Source: Methylobacterium aquaticum (GTDB taxonomy: Bacteria > Pseudomonadota > Alphaproteobacteria > Rhizobiales > Beijerinckiaceae). Taken from it: a DNA stretch of 62,716 nucleotides. Below are positions 1 to 10,938 of the stretch, piece by piece. The number at the start of each line of letters is the position of its first letter. Positions within the stretch are counted from its first letter, which is position 1. The position numbers and the translations under genes were made by a program. Location of the stretch: assembly GCF_001043915.1 (NCBI RefSeq), contig NZ_LABX01000129.1:1-62716 (forward strand), given 5' to 3'. The notes beneath the pieces are model-generated. The model had not been told where the DNA came from and searched no databases. It worked only from the letters and a program-made list of their open reading frames with translations.

Positions 1-253
1 GCTGCGCGGCGGCGGATTTCGGCAGCTCGGCGGCCTTGACCTCCGTCCCGGGCTTCCGGGGATCCGGGCCCGGCCTGGGGGCGTCCGGGATCGCGGTGAC
101 GGCGGGAGGCGGGGCCGGCACGCTCGGCCCGGCCCCCGGCACCGCGGCGACGCCCTCGGCCCGCGCCGCCGGCAGGCCGGACTGCGCCGCCAGCAGCACC
201 GCAAGGGTCGCCGCCGCGCCCGCATTCCGGCCGGTCCTGCGCCTGGGAGCCAT
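1..253 (-). CDS. Partial secreted protein (N-terminal 84 residues)
   Basis: This gene starts at the ATG at 253 and runs off the left edge, so only 84 codons are visible. The start is supported by a GGAGAGGA ribosome binding site just upstream. The N-terminus has a basic stretch (MAPRRRTGRN), a hydrophobic core (AATLAVLLAAQSG) and a likely signal peptidase I site after ARA near residue 32. A Pro/Ala-rich low-complexity linker follows. I infer export to the periplasm. No catalytic domain is reached, so no function can be given. Confidence 0.6.
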   Translation of the reverse strand, partial: MAPRRRTGRNAGAAATLAVLLAAQSGLPAARAEGVAAVPGAGPSVPAPPPAVTAIPDAPRPGPDPRKPGTEVKAAELPKSAAAQ

Positions 254-533
254 GGTCCTCTCCTCGAAGCCGAGGCCGACGAGAGCGGCCACGCTGGTCA
301 ATTCAGACACGTAAACACGTCGCCGCAGGCGGTGCCATCGCACGGCAGCCACACCCGGGCGGCATGCCACCTCAAGCGGTCCTGAGGCGCTGGTGTCGCG
401 TCGCGACGACGAGGATCAGGCAAGCGCGGAGCCGGGTGCTCCGCAATCCTACCAGGATGCCTCGCTCAAGACCCGCGAAATGCGGTTTTCTTCGGACCGG
501 GCCCCGCGCTGATGCGAGCCGCCGGTGCGAAGA
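254..533. other. Intergenic region without recognisable gene
   Basis: This gap lies between two minus-strand genes and should hold the promoter of the secreted protein that starts at 253. No convincing protein, RNA or long inverted repeat was seen here. Confidence 0.5.
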
Positions 534-2021
<1,488 letters not shown>

Positions 2022-2293
2022 CTGCTCTCCTCGAAGGGATCGGCGCCGCGGAGCGTCGCCCTGAGTGCCTGTCGCGTCCGGCGGCCCACCCCGCGAGGGG
2101 GCCATCCGCGAATCGCGCGGCTGTTTCGTTTCGAGCCGTATGCTGCGGCACAACCGTAAAGTGGCTCTTAACGCCAACGAGCGGTCACCGTGTGGGGGGG
2201 GCTTGCGCGGCAATCGGGACAGGCTCGGTTGATCGCGGGCCGGTCGGGACCGATATGTCCCCGGCATCGCTTGCCCCGAGAGGAACATCGTCC

Positions 2294-4162
2294 ATGCCGC
2301 TGAGTGCCGCCGCGCCGTCGGACAGCGCCCTGAGCACCGCCCAGGCCACCGCCCGCGCCGTCGATCTCGGTCCGCTGCCGGAATGGGACCTGTCGGACCT
2401 CTATGCCGGCCTCGACGATCCGGCCTTCGCCGACGATCTCGCCCAGGCCGAGGCCGAGTGCCGGGGTTTCGCCGAGAGCTATCGCGGCCGCATTCGGGAT
2501 CTCGCCGCCGCCGAGGGCGCGTCCGACCGGCTCGGCACGGCCGTCGCCGCCTACGAGGCGATCGAGGACCGGCTCGGCCGGCTGATGTCCTATGCCGGCC
2601 TCGTCTATTCGGGCGACACCACCGATCCTGCCCGGGCCAAGTTCTACGGCGACACCCAGGAGCGCCTGACCACGGCGTCGAGCGACCTCCTGTTCTTCAC
2701 CCTCGAACTCAACCGGGTCGAGGATGAGCTGATCGATGCGGCGGCGGCCCACCCGCCGCTCGCCCGCTATCGCCCCTGGCTCGAGGACATCCGCCGCGAG
2801 AAGCCGCACCAGCTCAGCGACGAGGCGGAAAAGCTCTTCCTCGAGAAGTCGGTGACCGGGCGTGCCGCCTGGAACCGGCTGTTCGACGAAACCATCGCGT
2901 CCTTGCGCTTCCCCTTGCGGGGCGAGGAACTGACGCTGGAGCCCACCCTCAACAAGCTCCAGGACCCGGACGAGACCGTGCGCCGGGACGCGGCGGGCGC
3001 ACTCAGCAGCGTGTTCCGGGCAAACCTGCGGGTGTTCACGCTCATCACCAACACGCTGGCCAAGGACAAGGAGATCTCCGACCGCTGGCGCGGCTTCACC
3101 GACGTGGCGGATGCCCGCCACCTCGCCAACCGGGTCGAGCGCGACACCGTCGACGCACTGGTCGCCGCCGTGCAGGCGGCCTATCCCCGCCTCTCGCACC
3201 GCTACTACACGCTGAAGGCGCGGTGGTTTCACCGCGACAGCCTCGCCTACTGGGACCGCAACGCGCCGCTGCCGAAGGTCGAGCAGCGCACGATCCCCTG
3301 GGCGGAGGCGCGCGAGACCGTCCTGTCGGCCTATGGCGCCTTCTCGCCGAAGATGGCCGAGATCGCCCGACGCTTCTTCGACGGCGGCTGGATCGACGCG
3401 CCGGTGCGCCCCGGCAAGGCGCCGGGCGCCTTCGCGCACCCGACCGTGCCCTCGGCCCATCCCTTCGTGCTGGTCAATTACCAGGGCAAGCCGCGGGACG
3501 TGATGACGCTCGCCCACGAGCTCGGCCACGGCGTGCACCAGGTGCTGGCGGGCCATAACGGTGCGCTCATGGCCCCGACGCCGCTGACGCTCGCCGAGAC
3601 CGCCAGCGTGTTCGGCGAGATGCTGACCTTCCGCCGCGTGCTGGAGGCCACCACCGAGCCGGTGCAGCGCCGGGCGATGCTCGCCGCCAAGGTCGAGGAC
3701 ATGATCAACACGGTGGTGCGCCAGATCGCGTTCTACGCCTTCGAGCGCAAGGTCCATCTCGCCCGCCGCGAGGGCGAGCTGACCGCCGACACGATCAACG
3801 CGCTGTGGATGTCGGTGCAGGCCGAGAGCCTAGGCCCGGCGATCCGCCTCGACAACGGCTACGAGCCGTACTGGGCCTATATCCCGCACTTCATCCACTC
3901 GCCGTTCTACGTCTACGCCTATGCCTTCGGCGACTGCCTGGTGAACTCGCTCTACGGTGTCTACCAGCGGGCGAGCGGCGATCCGTCGGCAGAGGCGGCG
4001 TTCGTCGAGCGGTACTTCGCGCTGCTCGCGGCCGGCGGCAGCCGGCCCTATGGCGAGCTGCTGGCGCCGTTCGGGCTGGACGCCCGCGACCCGGCCTTCT
4101 GGCAGATCGGCCTGTCGATGATCGAGGGCATGATCGCGGAGCTGGAGGCGATGGAGGCGTAA
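2294..4162 (+). CDS. pepF: Oligoendopeptidase F-like M3 metallopeptidase
   Basis: A 622-residue cytoplasmic zinc oligopeptidase of the M3 family, of normal PepF size. The zinc motif HELGH begins at residue 408, with the third ligand Glu near 435 in LAETASVFGE. The helical N-terminal half and the C-terminal HSPFYVYAYAFG stretch are also typical of the family. It cleaves short peptides during peptide turnover. ATG 2294 follows GAGAGGAAC at suitable spacing; in-frame starts further upstream lack a ribosome binding site. The gene is divergent from the sigma-54 regulator and convergent with the patatin-like gene, with a strong hairpin between the 3' ends. The symbol follows the family name; the exact substrate is unknown. 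Confidence 0.92.
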   Translation: MPLSAAAPSDSALSTAQATARAVDLGPLPEWDLSDLYAGLDDPAFADDLAQAEAECRGFAESYRGRIRDLAAAEGASDRLGTAVAAYEAIEDRLGRLMSYAGLVYSGDTTDPARAKFYGDTQERLTTASSDLLFFTLELNRVEDELIDAAAAHPPLARYRPWLEDIRREKPHQLSDEAEKLFLEKSVTGRAAWNRLFDETIASLRFPLRGEELTLEPTLNKLQDPDETVRRDAAGALSSVFRANLRVFTLITNTLAKDKEISDRWRGFTDVADARHLANRVERDTVDALVAAVQAAYPRLSHRYYTLKARWFHRDSLAYWDRNAPLPKVEQRTIPWAEARETVLSAYGAFSPKMAEIARRFFDGGWIDAPVRPGKAPGAFAHPTVPSAHPFVLVNYQGKPRDVMTLAHELGHGVHQVLAGHNGALMAPTPLTLAETASVFGEMLTFRRVLEATTEPVQRRAMLAAKVEDMINTVVRQIAFYAFERKVHLARREGELTADTINALWMSVQAESLGPAIRLDNGYEPYWAYIPHFIHSPFYVYAYAFGDCLVNSLYGVYQRASGDPSAEAAFVERYFALLAAGGSRPYGELLAPFGLDARDPAFWQIGLSMIEGMIAELEAMEA

Positions 4163-4171
4163 GAGACCCGT

Positions 4172-4193
4172 GCCGGGGGATTCGCCCCCCGGC
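4172..4193. terminator. GC-rich hairpin between convergent genes
   Basis: An 8-bp perfect stem, GCCGGGGG with CCCCCGGC, and a short ATTCGC loop lie between the stops of the peptidase and the patatin-like gene. There is no clear U-run, so it is a plausible bidirectional terminator rather than a certain one. Confidence 0.5.
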
Positions 4194-4217
4194 GCCACCG
4201 TTGTCCCGGGCCTGGCG

Positions 4218-5375
4218 TCACGCTCCGCCGGAGGCGTGGTGGACGTCGTGCACGACGATGCCGGCCCCGGCCTCCGGCATGGCGAGCCATTCGCGGCGCT
4301 TGAGCGTGCCGCGGGTGTCCTCGTAGCCGCTGCTCCAGTGTTCCCGCATCGAGGTGCCGGAGAACTCGTAGTCCTTGGCGTGCCCCTCATAGGACTTCTG
4401 CTGGTAGATCAGTTGCAGGATCACGATCTCGGGCAGGTGGGCGAGGTCGTCGCGCAGGGCCCGGTCGGCCGCGGTCAGGCGCTCGTCGGGCACTTGCGCG
4501 AGGGCCGCGTGGGTCCGGACCTTCCAGGCGTGCATGCGGCGGTAGACGTCGGTGTTGTAGCGGGTGCGCGACGAATACATGATGTCCTTGTGACGGGACA
4601 TCACGTCCTGGATCGTGCGCGGGATCGCGCCGCGGGCACTGAACAGGTCGACCTGGAAGACCAGGCTGTTGATACGGTCGTCCTGGTCGAGGAGATGTTG
4701 CAGCGGCGTGTTCGACACGATGCCGCCGTCCCAGAAATAGTCGGTGCCGATCTTGACCATCGGCAGGGCCGGCGGCAGCGCGCCGCTCGCCATCACGTGG
4801 GCGGGCCGGATCTCGTCATGGGCGTTGTCGAAATAGACGAAGTTGCCCGTGAGCACGTTCACCGCGCCGACCGAGACGCGCATCCGCCGCTCGCGGATCA
4901 GGTCGAAATCGACGAGGTCGCGCAGCGTCTCCTCGAGCGCGCCGGTCTCGTAGTAGCTGGTGGAGTCCTTGGCTCCCGCCGGGGCGAACCAGGGGTTGAC
5001 GGTGCGGGGCCGGAAGAAGCCGGGCTGGCCGAGCGTGAGGCTCGCCAGGGCGCTGACCGAGTTGCGCATCCGCCGGAACACGTCGCCGTCGGGCGTATAG
5101 GGCCAGAAGCGCCGGTCGGTGATGCGGTCCCAGAAGCTCCGCAGGCGCTCCAGGCGCCGCTCGCGCGGGTTGCCGGCGATGATCGCGGCGTTGACCGCAC
5201 CGATCGACACGCCTGAGACCCAGTCCGGCTCGATCCCGGCCTCGTGCAGCGCCTGATAGACGCCAGCCTGATAGGCGCCGAGGGCGCCGCCGCCCTGGAG
5301 CACGAGGGCGATCCGGTCGCAACGCTCCGGCCGCCAGCCGACGGCCGGGCGAAGATCGGCGGTGTGCACGTTCAT
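4218..5375 (-). CDS. Patatin-like phospholipase family protein
   Basis: A 385-residue patatin-fold hydrolase. It shows the oxyanion loop GGGALGAYQAG (about 28-38), nucleophile Ser57 in GVSIG, and the catalytic Asp near 216 in DGGIVSNTP, so the Ser-Asp dyad is complete. Proteins of this type are lipid acyl hydrolases. The C-terminal third looks like the DUF3734 extension often found in alphaproteobacterial patatins (from memory). No signal peptide is visible, so it is probably cytoplasmic or membrane-associated. It is transcribed alone. The substrate (phospholipid, or lipid around polyhydroxybutyrate granules) is not shown by the sequence, although the next locus handles 3-hydroxybutyrate. Confidence 0.9.
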   Translation of the reverse strand: MNVHTADLRPAVGWRPERCDRIALVLQGGGALGAYQAGVYQALHEAGIEPDWVSGVSIGAVNAAIIAGNPRERRLERLRSFWDRITDRRFWPYTPDGDVFRRMRNSVSALASLTLGQPGFFRPRTVNPWFAPAGAKDSTSYYETGALEETLRDLVDFDLIRERRMRVSVGAVNVLTGNFVYFDNAHDEIRPAHVMASGALPPALPMVKIGTDYFWDGGIVSNTPLQHLLDQDDRINSLVFQVDLFSARGAIPRTIQDVMSRHKDIMYSSRTRYNTDVYRRMHAWKVRTHAALAQVPDERLTAADRALRDDLAHLPEIVILQLIYQQKSYEGHAKDYEFSGTSMREHWSSGYEDTRGTLKRREWLAMPEAGAGIVVHDVHHASGGA

Positions 5376-5593
5376 CCAACTGATCCGTCAAGTCGTCGGT
5401 CGCTGAGAGACCAGGGGTGATCAATGCCGGCCGCTCCGTGACCCCACGATGACGATCGGAGGCCGATTTTCCTGAGCGGCAGCGATCGCCGGGGAAAGCA
5501 CCGGCCGACCCGCAGCGGTCATAAAAGCGTTAACGATCAGCGTCATCCCGCAACAGCGAAGTTTTTTTTCGCAACGCCGCGGGAACCGAGATC

Positions 5594-6379
5594 ATGACGC
5601 GCACCTCACGAGTGGCCATCGTCACGGGGTCGACGAGCGGCATCGGCCTCGCCATCGCGCGGACGCTGGCGCAGCAGGGCGCCGACGTGGTCCTCAACGG
5701 CTTTGGCCAGCCGGACGCGATCGAAAAGGAGCGGGCCGGCATCGAGGCCGAGTTCGGCGTCCGCGCGGTCTATTCCGGCGCCGACATGAGCAAGGGCGAC
5801 GAGATCGCCGCCATGGTGGCGCAGGCCGAGACGGACTTCGGCGCGGTCGACATCCTGGTCAACAATGCGGGCATCCAGTACGTCTCGGCGATCGAGGAGT
5901 TTCCGGTCGAGAAGTGGGACCAGATCATCGCGATCAACCTGTCCTCGGCCTTCCACACCATGCGGGCGGCGATCCCCGGCATGAAGAAGAAGGGCTGGGG
6001 CCGGATCATCAACACCGCCTCGGCGCATTCCCTCGTCGCCTCGCCCTTCAAGGCGGCCTATGTGGCGGCCAAGCACGGCATCGCCGGCCTGACCAAGACC
6101 GCGGCGCTCGAACTCGCCACCCATAAGATCACCGTCAACTGCATCTCGCCCGGCTATGTCTGGACCCCGCTGGTCGAGGCGCAGATCCCCGACACGATGA
6201 AGGCCCGCGGCCTCACCCGCGAGCAGGTGATCCACGACGTCCTGCTCCAGGCCCAGTCGACCAAGGAATTCGTCACCGTCGAGCAGGTCGGGGCACTCGC
6301 CGCCTTCCTGTGCACGGATGCCGCCAGCCAGATCACCGGCGCCAACATCCCGGTTGACGGCGGCTGGACCGCTCACTGA
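5594..6379 (+). CDS. bdhA: D-3-hydroxybutyrate dehydrogenase (SDR family)
   Basis: A 261-residue classical short-chain dehydrogenase. It has the NAD-binding TGSTSGIG (11-18), the NNAG motif (90-93) and catalytic Ser143, Tyr156 and Lys160. The C-terminus ([14 protein letters not shown]) and the [12 protein letters not shown] segment match 3-hydroxybutyrate dehydrogenases (EC 1.1.1.30), which interconvert D-3-hydroxybutyrate and acetoacetate. The role is the soluble mobilisation step for polyhydroxybutyrate or external hydroxybutyrate. An acetoacetate decarboxylase gene follows after 50 bp on the same strand, so the product is probably passed on directly. Specificity is assigned by family resemblance and context. 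Confidence 0.88.
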   Translation: MTRTSRVAIVTGSTSGIGLAIARTLAQQGADVVLNGFGQPDAIEKERAGIEAEFGVRAVYSGADMSKGDEIAAMVAQAETDFGAVDILVNNAGIQYVSAIEEFPVEKWDQIIAINLSSAFHTMRAAIPGMKKKGWGRIINTASAHSLVASPFKAAYVAAKHGIAGLTKTAALELATHKITVNCISPGYVWTPLVEAQIPDTMKARGLTREQVIHDVLLQAQSTKEFVTVEQVGALAAFLCTDAASQITGANIPVDGGWTAH

Positions 6380-6429
6380 CGCGCCGGGGCCTAAAGCCCC
6401 GTCGCTTCCTCTTCCAGGAAGGCTGCATC

Positions 6430-7209
6430 ATGAAGATCGAGGACGTGCGGGCGAACGCCTTCGCCATGCCGCTGACCAACCCGGCCTATCCGCCGCCGCC
6501 ATACCGATTCTACAACCGGGAATACATTATCGTCACCTACCGGACCGACATCGAGGCGTTGCGCGCCGTGGTGCCGGAGCCCCTGGAGGTGACCGAGCCG
6601 CTGGTGAAGTACGAGTTCATCCGGATGCCGGACTCGACCGGCTTCGGCGACTACACCGAGACCGGACAGGTGATCCCGGTCAGCTTCCGGGGCGAGCGGG
6701 GCGGCTACGTCCACTCGATGTACCTGGACGACGACGCGCCGATCGCGGGCGGCCGCGAGATCTGGGGCTTTCCCAAGAAGCTCGCCACGCCGCGGATCAG
6801 CCACGAGGGCGAGGTCGTCGTCGGCACGCTGCATTACGGCTCGGTGCTCTGCGCCACCGCGACGATGGGCTACAAGCACCGGATCATCCCGCCCGAGCCG
6901 ATCCTCGCCGAGATGCGCACGCCGAGCTTCGTGCTCAAGATCGTGCCCCATGTCGACGGCTCGCTGCGGATCTGCGAGCTGGTGCGCTACTACCTCGAGG
7001 ACATCGTCCTGAAGGGCGCCTGGACCGGGCCGGCGGCCCTCGACCTGCACGCCCACGTCCTCGCCGATGTCGGCCGGCTGCCAGTGCGGGAGGTCGTCTC
7101 GGCCGTCCACTTCACGGCCGACCTGACCCTCGGCCTCGGCACCGTCGCCTTTGACTACATGGCGGCTGACGACAGGGCGGAGCCGCGTCCCGGCTACGCG
7201 CCGCGCTGA
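6430..7209 (+). CDS. adc: Acetoacetate decarboxylase
   Basis: A 259-residue protein of normal length for acetoacetate decarboxylase (EC 4.1.1.4), which converts acetoacetate to acetone and CO2. The Schiff-base lysine lies in [14 protein letters not shown]; Lys116 of the adjacent Lys pair aligns with the known catalytic Lys115 of the clostridial enzyme. Glu61 (KYEF) and the FRGERGG loop also fit the family. It follows the 3-hydroxybutyrate dehydrogenase closely and is likely co-transcribed, giving a two-step route from 3-hydroxybutyrate to acetone. Some family members act on other keto acids, so acetone formation is inferred. Confidence 0.9.
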   Translation: MKIEDVRANAFAMPLTNPAYPPPPYRFYNREYIIVTYRTDIEALRAVVPEPLEVTEPLVKYEFIRMPDSTGFGDYTETGQVIPVSFRGERGGYVHSMYLDDDAPIAGGREIWGFPKKLATPRISHEGEVVVGTLHYGSVLCATATMGYKHRIIPPEPILAEMRTPSFVLKIVPHVDGSLRICELVRYYLEDIVLKGAWTGPAALDLHAHVLADVGRLPVREVVSAVHFTADLTLGLGTVAFDYMAADDRAEPRPGYAPR

Positions 7210-7331
7210 CGGTCGGTTCCGCTCCTCGTCTCCGCCGCCCCCGGGAGCGCCGCCGGCCAAAGCCGCGGCGAGCCGGGCCGCGGCGGAGGCGGTCGCCCCA
7301 TCCCGTTCCCCCCGCAGAGAAGACCGTCCCG

Positions 7332-8969
7332 ATGTCTGGATCACCCGCAGAGAACGCCTTGCCGGGCCTGATCGAGCCCGCCGCCCCGACGCAACACGGG
7401 CGGCCCAACCTCGATGGCAACCGCTCGATCTTCGCAGCCATCGCCTTCCTGGGGGCGATCACCGCCGCCCTGCTCTATGTCGCCTACAGCATCTATATCG
7501 ACGTCGATGCCAGCGGGGCGCGGCCGGCGACCTACCTGCCCTACATCCTGCTGTTCGTCGCCCTGGTGATCGCCCTCGGCTTCGAGTTCGTGAACGGCTT
7601 CCACGACACCGCCAACGCGGTGGCGACCGTGATCTACACCCACTCGCTGCCCGCCAACGTCGCGGTGGTGTGGTCGGGCTTCTTCAACTTCCTGGGCGTG
7701 CTGCTGTCGTCGGGCGCGGTCGCCTTCGGCATCGTCAGCCTGCTGCCGGTGGAGCTGATCCTCCAGGTCGGCTCGGGTGCCGGCTTCGCCATGGTGTTCG
7801 CCCTCCTGATCGCGGCGATCATCTGGAATCTCGGCACCTGGTATTTCGGCCTGCCGGCCTCGTCGTCCCACACCCTGATCGGCTCGATCATCGGCGTCGG
7901 CGTGGCCAACGCGATGCTGCACGGCCGCTCCGGCACGTCGGGGGTCGACTGGACCAAGGCGACGGAGATCGGCTGGTCGCTGCTGCTCTCGCCGGTCTTC
8001 GGCTTCATGGTCGCGGGCGCGCTGCTCCTCGTCCTGAAGGCCGTGGTGCGCAACCCCGCCCTCTACGCCGAGCCGAAGGGCGCCGAGCCGCCGCCGTGGT
8101 GGATCCGCGGTCTCCTCATCGCCACCTGCACCGGTGTGTCCTTCGCCCACGGCTCCAATGACGGCCAGAAGGGCATGGGCCTCATCATGCTGATCCTGAT
8201 CGGCACCGTGCCGACCGCCTACGCCCTCAACCGCGCCCTGCCGGAATCGTCCGTCGCGACCTTCCGGACGACCTCGCAGGCGGCCTCGGCGGTGGTGAGC
8301 CAGAAGGCGGCGGGCTACAGCGTGATCGGCGACCCGCGCCCGGCGGTGACCGCCTACGTCGCCGCCCACACGATCGAGGGCGGCACCTACCCGTCCCTCG
8401 CCGTCCTGATCACGCAGATCAGCGACCAGGTCGAGCGCTACGGCTCGCTCGCCCGCGTCCCGGCGGAAGCGGTCAGCAACACCCGCAACGACATGTACCT
8501 CGCCTCCGAGGCTTTGCGCTTCCTGGTGAAGGACAAGGGCAGCGAGCTGTCGCCTACCGACATCACCACGCTCAACGCCTACAAGAAGAGCCTCGACGAG
8601 GCGACCCGCTTCATCCCGACCTGGGTCAAGGTCGCGGTGGCGATCGCCCTCGGTCTCGGCACGATGGTGGGCTGGAAGCGGATCGTGGTCACGGTCGGCG
8701 AGAAGATCGGCAAGACGCACCTGACCTACGCCCAGGGCGCCTCGGCCGAGCTCGTCGCCGCCGGCACGATCGGCGCCGCCGACATGTTCGGCCTGCCGGT
8801 GTCGACGACGCACGTGCTCTCCTCGGGCGTCGCCGGCACGATGGCGGCCAACCGCTCGGGCCTGCAACTCGCCACCCTGCGCAACCTCGCCATGGCCTGG
8901 GTCCTGACCCTGCCGGTGGCGATGCTGCTCTCGGGCCTGCTCTACGTCGTGTTCGCCCGCGTCTTCTGA
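7332..8969 (+). CDS. pitA: PiT-family inorganic phosphate transporter
   Basis: A 545-residue inner-membrane protein with about ten or more hydrophobic segments. The two PiT signature repeats are clear: EFVNGFHDTANAVAT near residue 82 and FAHGSNDGQKGMGL in the middle. The C-terminal half carries a third related stretch (GLPVSTTHVLSSGVAGT). The family imports metal-phosphate complexes by proton symport and can import Zn(II) phosphate. A loop of about 130 residues between the membrane halves is longer than in the shortest PiT proteins. The gene sits 23 bp before a ZntB-like metal transporter gene, suggesting linked phosphate and divalent-metal handling. The symbol follows the family name. Confidence 0.9.
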   Translation: MSGSPAENALPGLIEPAAPTQHGRPNLDGNRSIFAAIAFLGAITAALLYVAYSIYIDVDASGARPATYLPYILLFVALVIALGFEFVNGFHDTANAVATVIYTHSLPANVAVVWSGFFNFLGVLLSSGAVAFGIVSLLPVELILQVGSGAGFAMVFALLIAAIIWNLGTWYFGLPASSSHTLIGSIIGVGVANAMLHGRSGTSGVDWTKATEIGWSLLLSPVFGFMVAGALLLVLKAVVRNPALYAEPKGAEPPPWWIRGLLIATCTGVSFAHGSNDGQKGMGLIMLILIGTVPTAYALNRALPESSVATFRTTSQAASAVVSQKAAGYSVIGDPRPAVTAYVAAHTIEGGTYPSLAVLITQISDQVERYGSLARVPAEAVSNTRNDMYLASEALRFLVKDKGSELSPTDITTLNAYKKSLDEATRFIPTWVKVAVAIALGLGTMVGWKRIVVTVGEKIGKTHLTYAQGASAELVAAGTIGAADMFGLPVSTTHVLSSGVAGTMAANRSGLQLATLRNLAMAWVLTLPVAMLLSGLLYVVFARVF

Positions 8970-8992
8970 CGGGACGGGGGGTTGACCGAGCG

Positions 8993-10021
8993 ATGAGCCA
9001 TCTTCTGAGCGACGAGCCGGCCCTTCCGGGCCTGCTCTGGGCGATGCGGTTCGACGCTGACGGGCGCGGGCGCATGGTCGGTCCCGGGGAGGAGATCCCG
9101 CCCCTGGGGCGTTTCGGCGAGGGGTTCGTCTGGCTCCACGTCAACCTCAACGATGCCCGGGTGCCGGGCCTGATCGCCGAAGGGCGGTTCGGCCCGCCCG
9201 GCCTCGCTGGCGCGGCCTTCGCCAGCGATCCGCACCAGCGGGTCACGGTGGAGGACGGTCAGGTCGGCGGCGTGATCGCCGACCTCGCCCGTGAGGGCGA
9301 CGGGCCGCCCGGGCCGGAGCGGCTGGCCGATGCGGCCGGCCGGCTGCATTTCGTCCTCGGGCCCAACTTCCTGGTCAGCGGGCGCCGGCACCCGATCGTC
9401 GGGCCCGACGCCTTGCGCGAGGCCATCGCCGAAGGCCGGGCGCTGCCCGGCCCGGTCGCGCTGCTGGAGACGCTGATCGGCCAGATCGCTGCGGCGATTG
9501 CCGCCCGCGGCGGCGCGATGTCGGAGCAGATCGACGGGATCGAGGACCACATCCTCGACGAGCGCATCCGCGAGGAGACCCGGCAGCTCGGGCCGATCCG
9601 CCGCGACGCCGTGCGGCTGCACCGCCAGCTCAACGGGTTGCGGGCGGTGTTCCACCGCCTCGAGGAGGAGGGCGACGCCCTGCCGGAGGCGACGCTCGAG
9701 GCCGCCGCCCGCATCGCCCAGCGGCTCGATGCAATCGACCGCGACATGGTGGTTCTGGCCGACCGCAGCCGGCTGTTGCAGGAGGAATTGTCGGCCCTGC
9801 TCGCCCGGCAGTCAAACCGGCAGCTCCAGACCCTGTCGGTCCTGACCGCCCTGTTCCTGCCTCCGACGCTGGTCACCGGGCTGTTCGGCATGAACACCAA
9901 GGGCTTGCCGCTCGCCGATTGGGAGGAGGGGTCGACGGTCGCGATCCTGATCGCCGTGGCGTCGGCCGCGGCGGCGTTCCTGCTGATCCGCAGGCTCGGG
10001 ATCGGCGGTCAGAAGGGCTGA
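8993..10021 (+). CDS. zntB: CorA/ZntB-family divalent metal transporter
   Basis: A 342-residue member of the CorA superfamily. It has a large cytosolic N-terminal domain with long charged helices (about 165-275) and two C-terminal membrane helices. The first ends in the signature GMN of LFGMNTKGLPL, and the protein ends soon after the second helix with a short basic tail. The short periplasmic loop after GMN and overall similarity favour ZntB, a zinc transporter, over CorA, but GMN itself is the CorA form, so the metal is uncertain. The gene is 23 bp behind the PiT transporter and probably in the same transcript. Its stop is 4 bp from the stop of the convergent EamA gene. Confidence 0.82.
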   Translation: MSHLLSDEPALPGLLWAMRFDADGRGRMVGPGEEIPPLGRFGEGFVWLHVNLNDARVPGLIAEGRFGPPGLAGAAFASDPHQRVTVEDGQVGGVIADLAREGDGPPGPERLADAAGRLHFVLGPNFLVSGRRHPIVGPDALREAIAEGRALPGPVALLETLIGQIAAAIAARGGAMSEQIDGIEDHILDERIREETRQLGPIRRDAVRLHRQLNGLRAVFHRLEEEGDALPEATLEAAARIAQRLDAIDRDMVVLADRSRLLQEELSALLARQSNRQLQTLSVLTALFLPPTLVTGLFGMNTKGLPLADWEEGSTVAILIAVASAAAAFLLIRRLGIGGQKG

Positions 10022-10025
10022 CCGC

Positions 10026-10934
10026 TCAGGCCGTGCGGCGCCCGAAAAACTCCGCCACGGCGATCCCGCCGAGCACCAGGGCGAGGGCCGCAGCCTCGAC
10101 GAGGCCGAAGGACTCGCCCACCAGCCCCACCGCCAGCATCGCCCCGAAGACCGGGACGAGGTTGTTGAACAGCCCGGCGCGGTTCGGCCCGATCGTCTCG
10201 ACCCCGCGCATATAGGCGAGCTGCGCCACCAGCGACGGCCCGAGCGCCGTGAAGGCGATCAGCGCCCAGCCGGCGGCGCCGGGCCAGAGCAGGCGGCCCG
10301 CCGCCCACTCGCCGATCAGCAGCGGCATCGATGTGGCCCAGGCCGCCACCGCCATCGCGGCGAAGAAGGCCAGCCCCGGCACCGCCGGCCGCGAGGGGAG
10401 GGCGATGGTGTAGCCGGCGTAGAACAGGCAAGCGAGCAGGACCAGGAGGTCGCCGCCATTGACGTCGAGGGCGCGCAGACGCGCGAGGTCGCCGTGGCTC
10501 GCCACCAGCACCACGCCCGCCAGCGTGATGGCGGAGCCGAGGATCTGGCCGGGCCGCACTGCGACGCCGCGGACGAGGAAGTTGAGGAGGAGCACCAGGA
10601 CCGGGATCGTGCCCTCGATCAGCGACAGGTTGACGGCGCTGGTCAGCGCGCCCGCCTCGTAGGTCAACGCATTGAAGCCGGTATAGCCGACGCCGCCCAT
10701 CAGCAGGATCATCGGCCAATGCCGCAGCAGGGCACGCCGATGCGCCCAGATCTCGCGCCCGGCCACCAGCGCGATCGCCGTGAGCGCGATCGACCAGCGC
10801 AGGGCGACCAGCGCCTGCGGCGAGACGAGGCCGACCGCGACCTTGCTCGCCACCGCGTTGCCGGCCCAGAGAAACGTCGCGAAGGCGAGGAGCGCATAGG
10901 CGGCCGCGGCCGAGCGGCCGCCCTTCACGCCCAC
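10026..10934 (-). CDS. EamA/DMT-family transporter
   Basis: A 302-residue integral membrane protein with about ten hydrophobic helices arranged as two EamA repeats (roughly 12-140 and 155-290). Conserved features are FLWAGNAVASKVAVG at the N-terminus and FTALGPSLVAQLAYMRGV plus LVPVFGAMLA in the second repeat. The drug/metabolite transporter family mostly exports small molecules such as amino acids, and the substrate here cannot be read from sequence. The gene lies 4 bp downstream of an HSL-type esterase gene on the same strand, so the two are probably co-transcribed. Confidence 0.88.
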   Translation of the reverse strand: MGVKGGRSAAAAYALLAFATFLWAGNAVASKVAVGLVSPQALVALRWSIALTAIALVAGREIWAHRRALLRHWPMILLMGGVGYTGFNALTYEAGALTSAVNLSLIEGTIPVLVLLLNFLVRGVAVRPGQILGSAITLAGVVLVASHGDLARLRALDVNGGDLLVLLACLFYAGYTIALPSRPAVPGLAFFAAMAVAAWATSMPLLIGEWAAGRLLWPGAAGWALIAFTALGPSLVAQLAYMRGVETIGPNRAGLFNNLVPVFGAMLAVGLVGESFGLVEAAALALVLGGIAVAEFFGRRTA

Positions 10935-10938
10935 ACCC

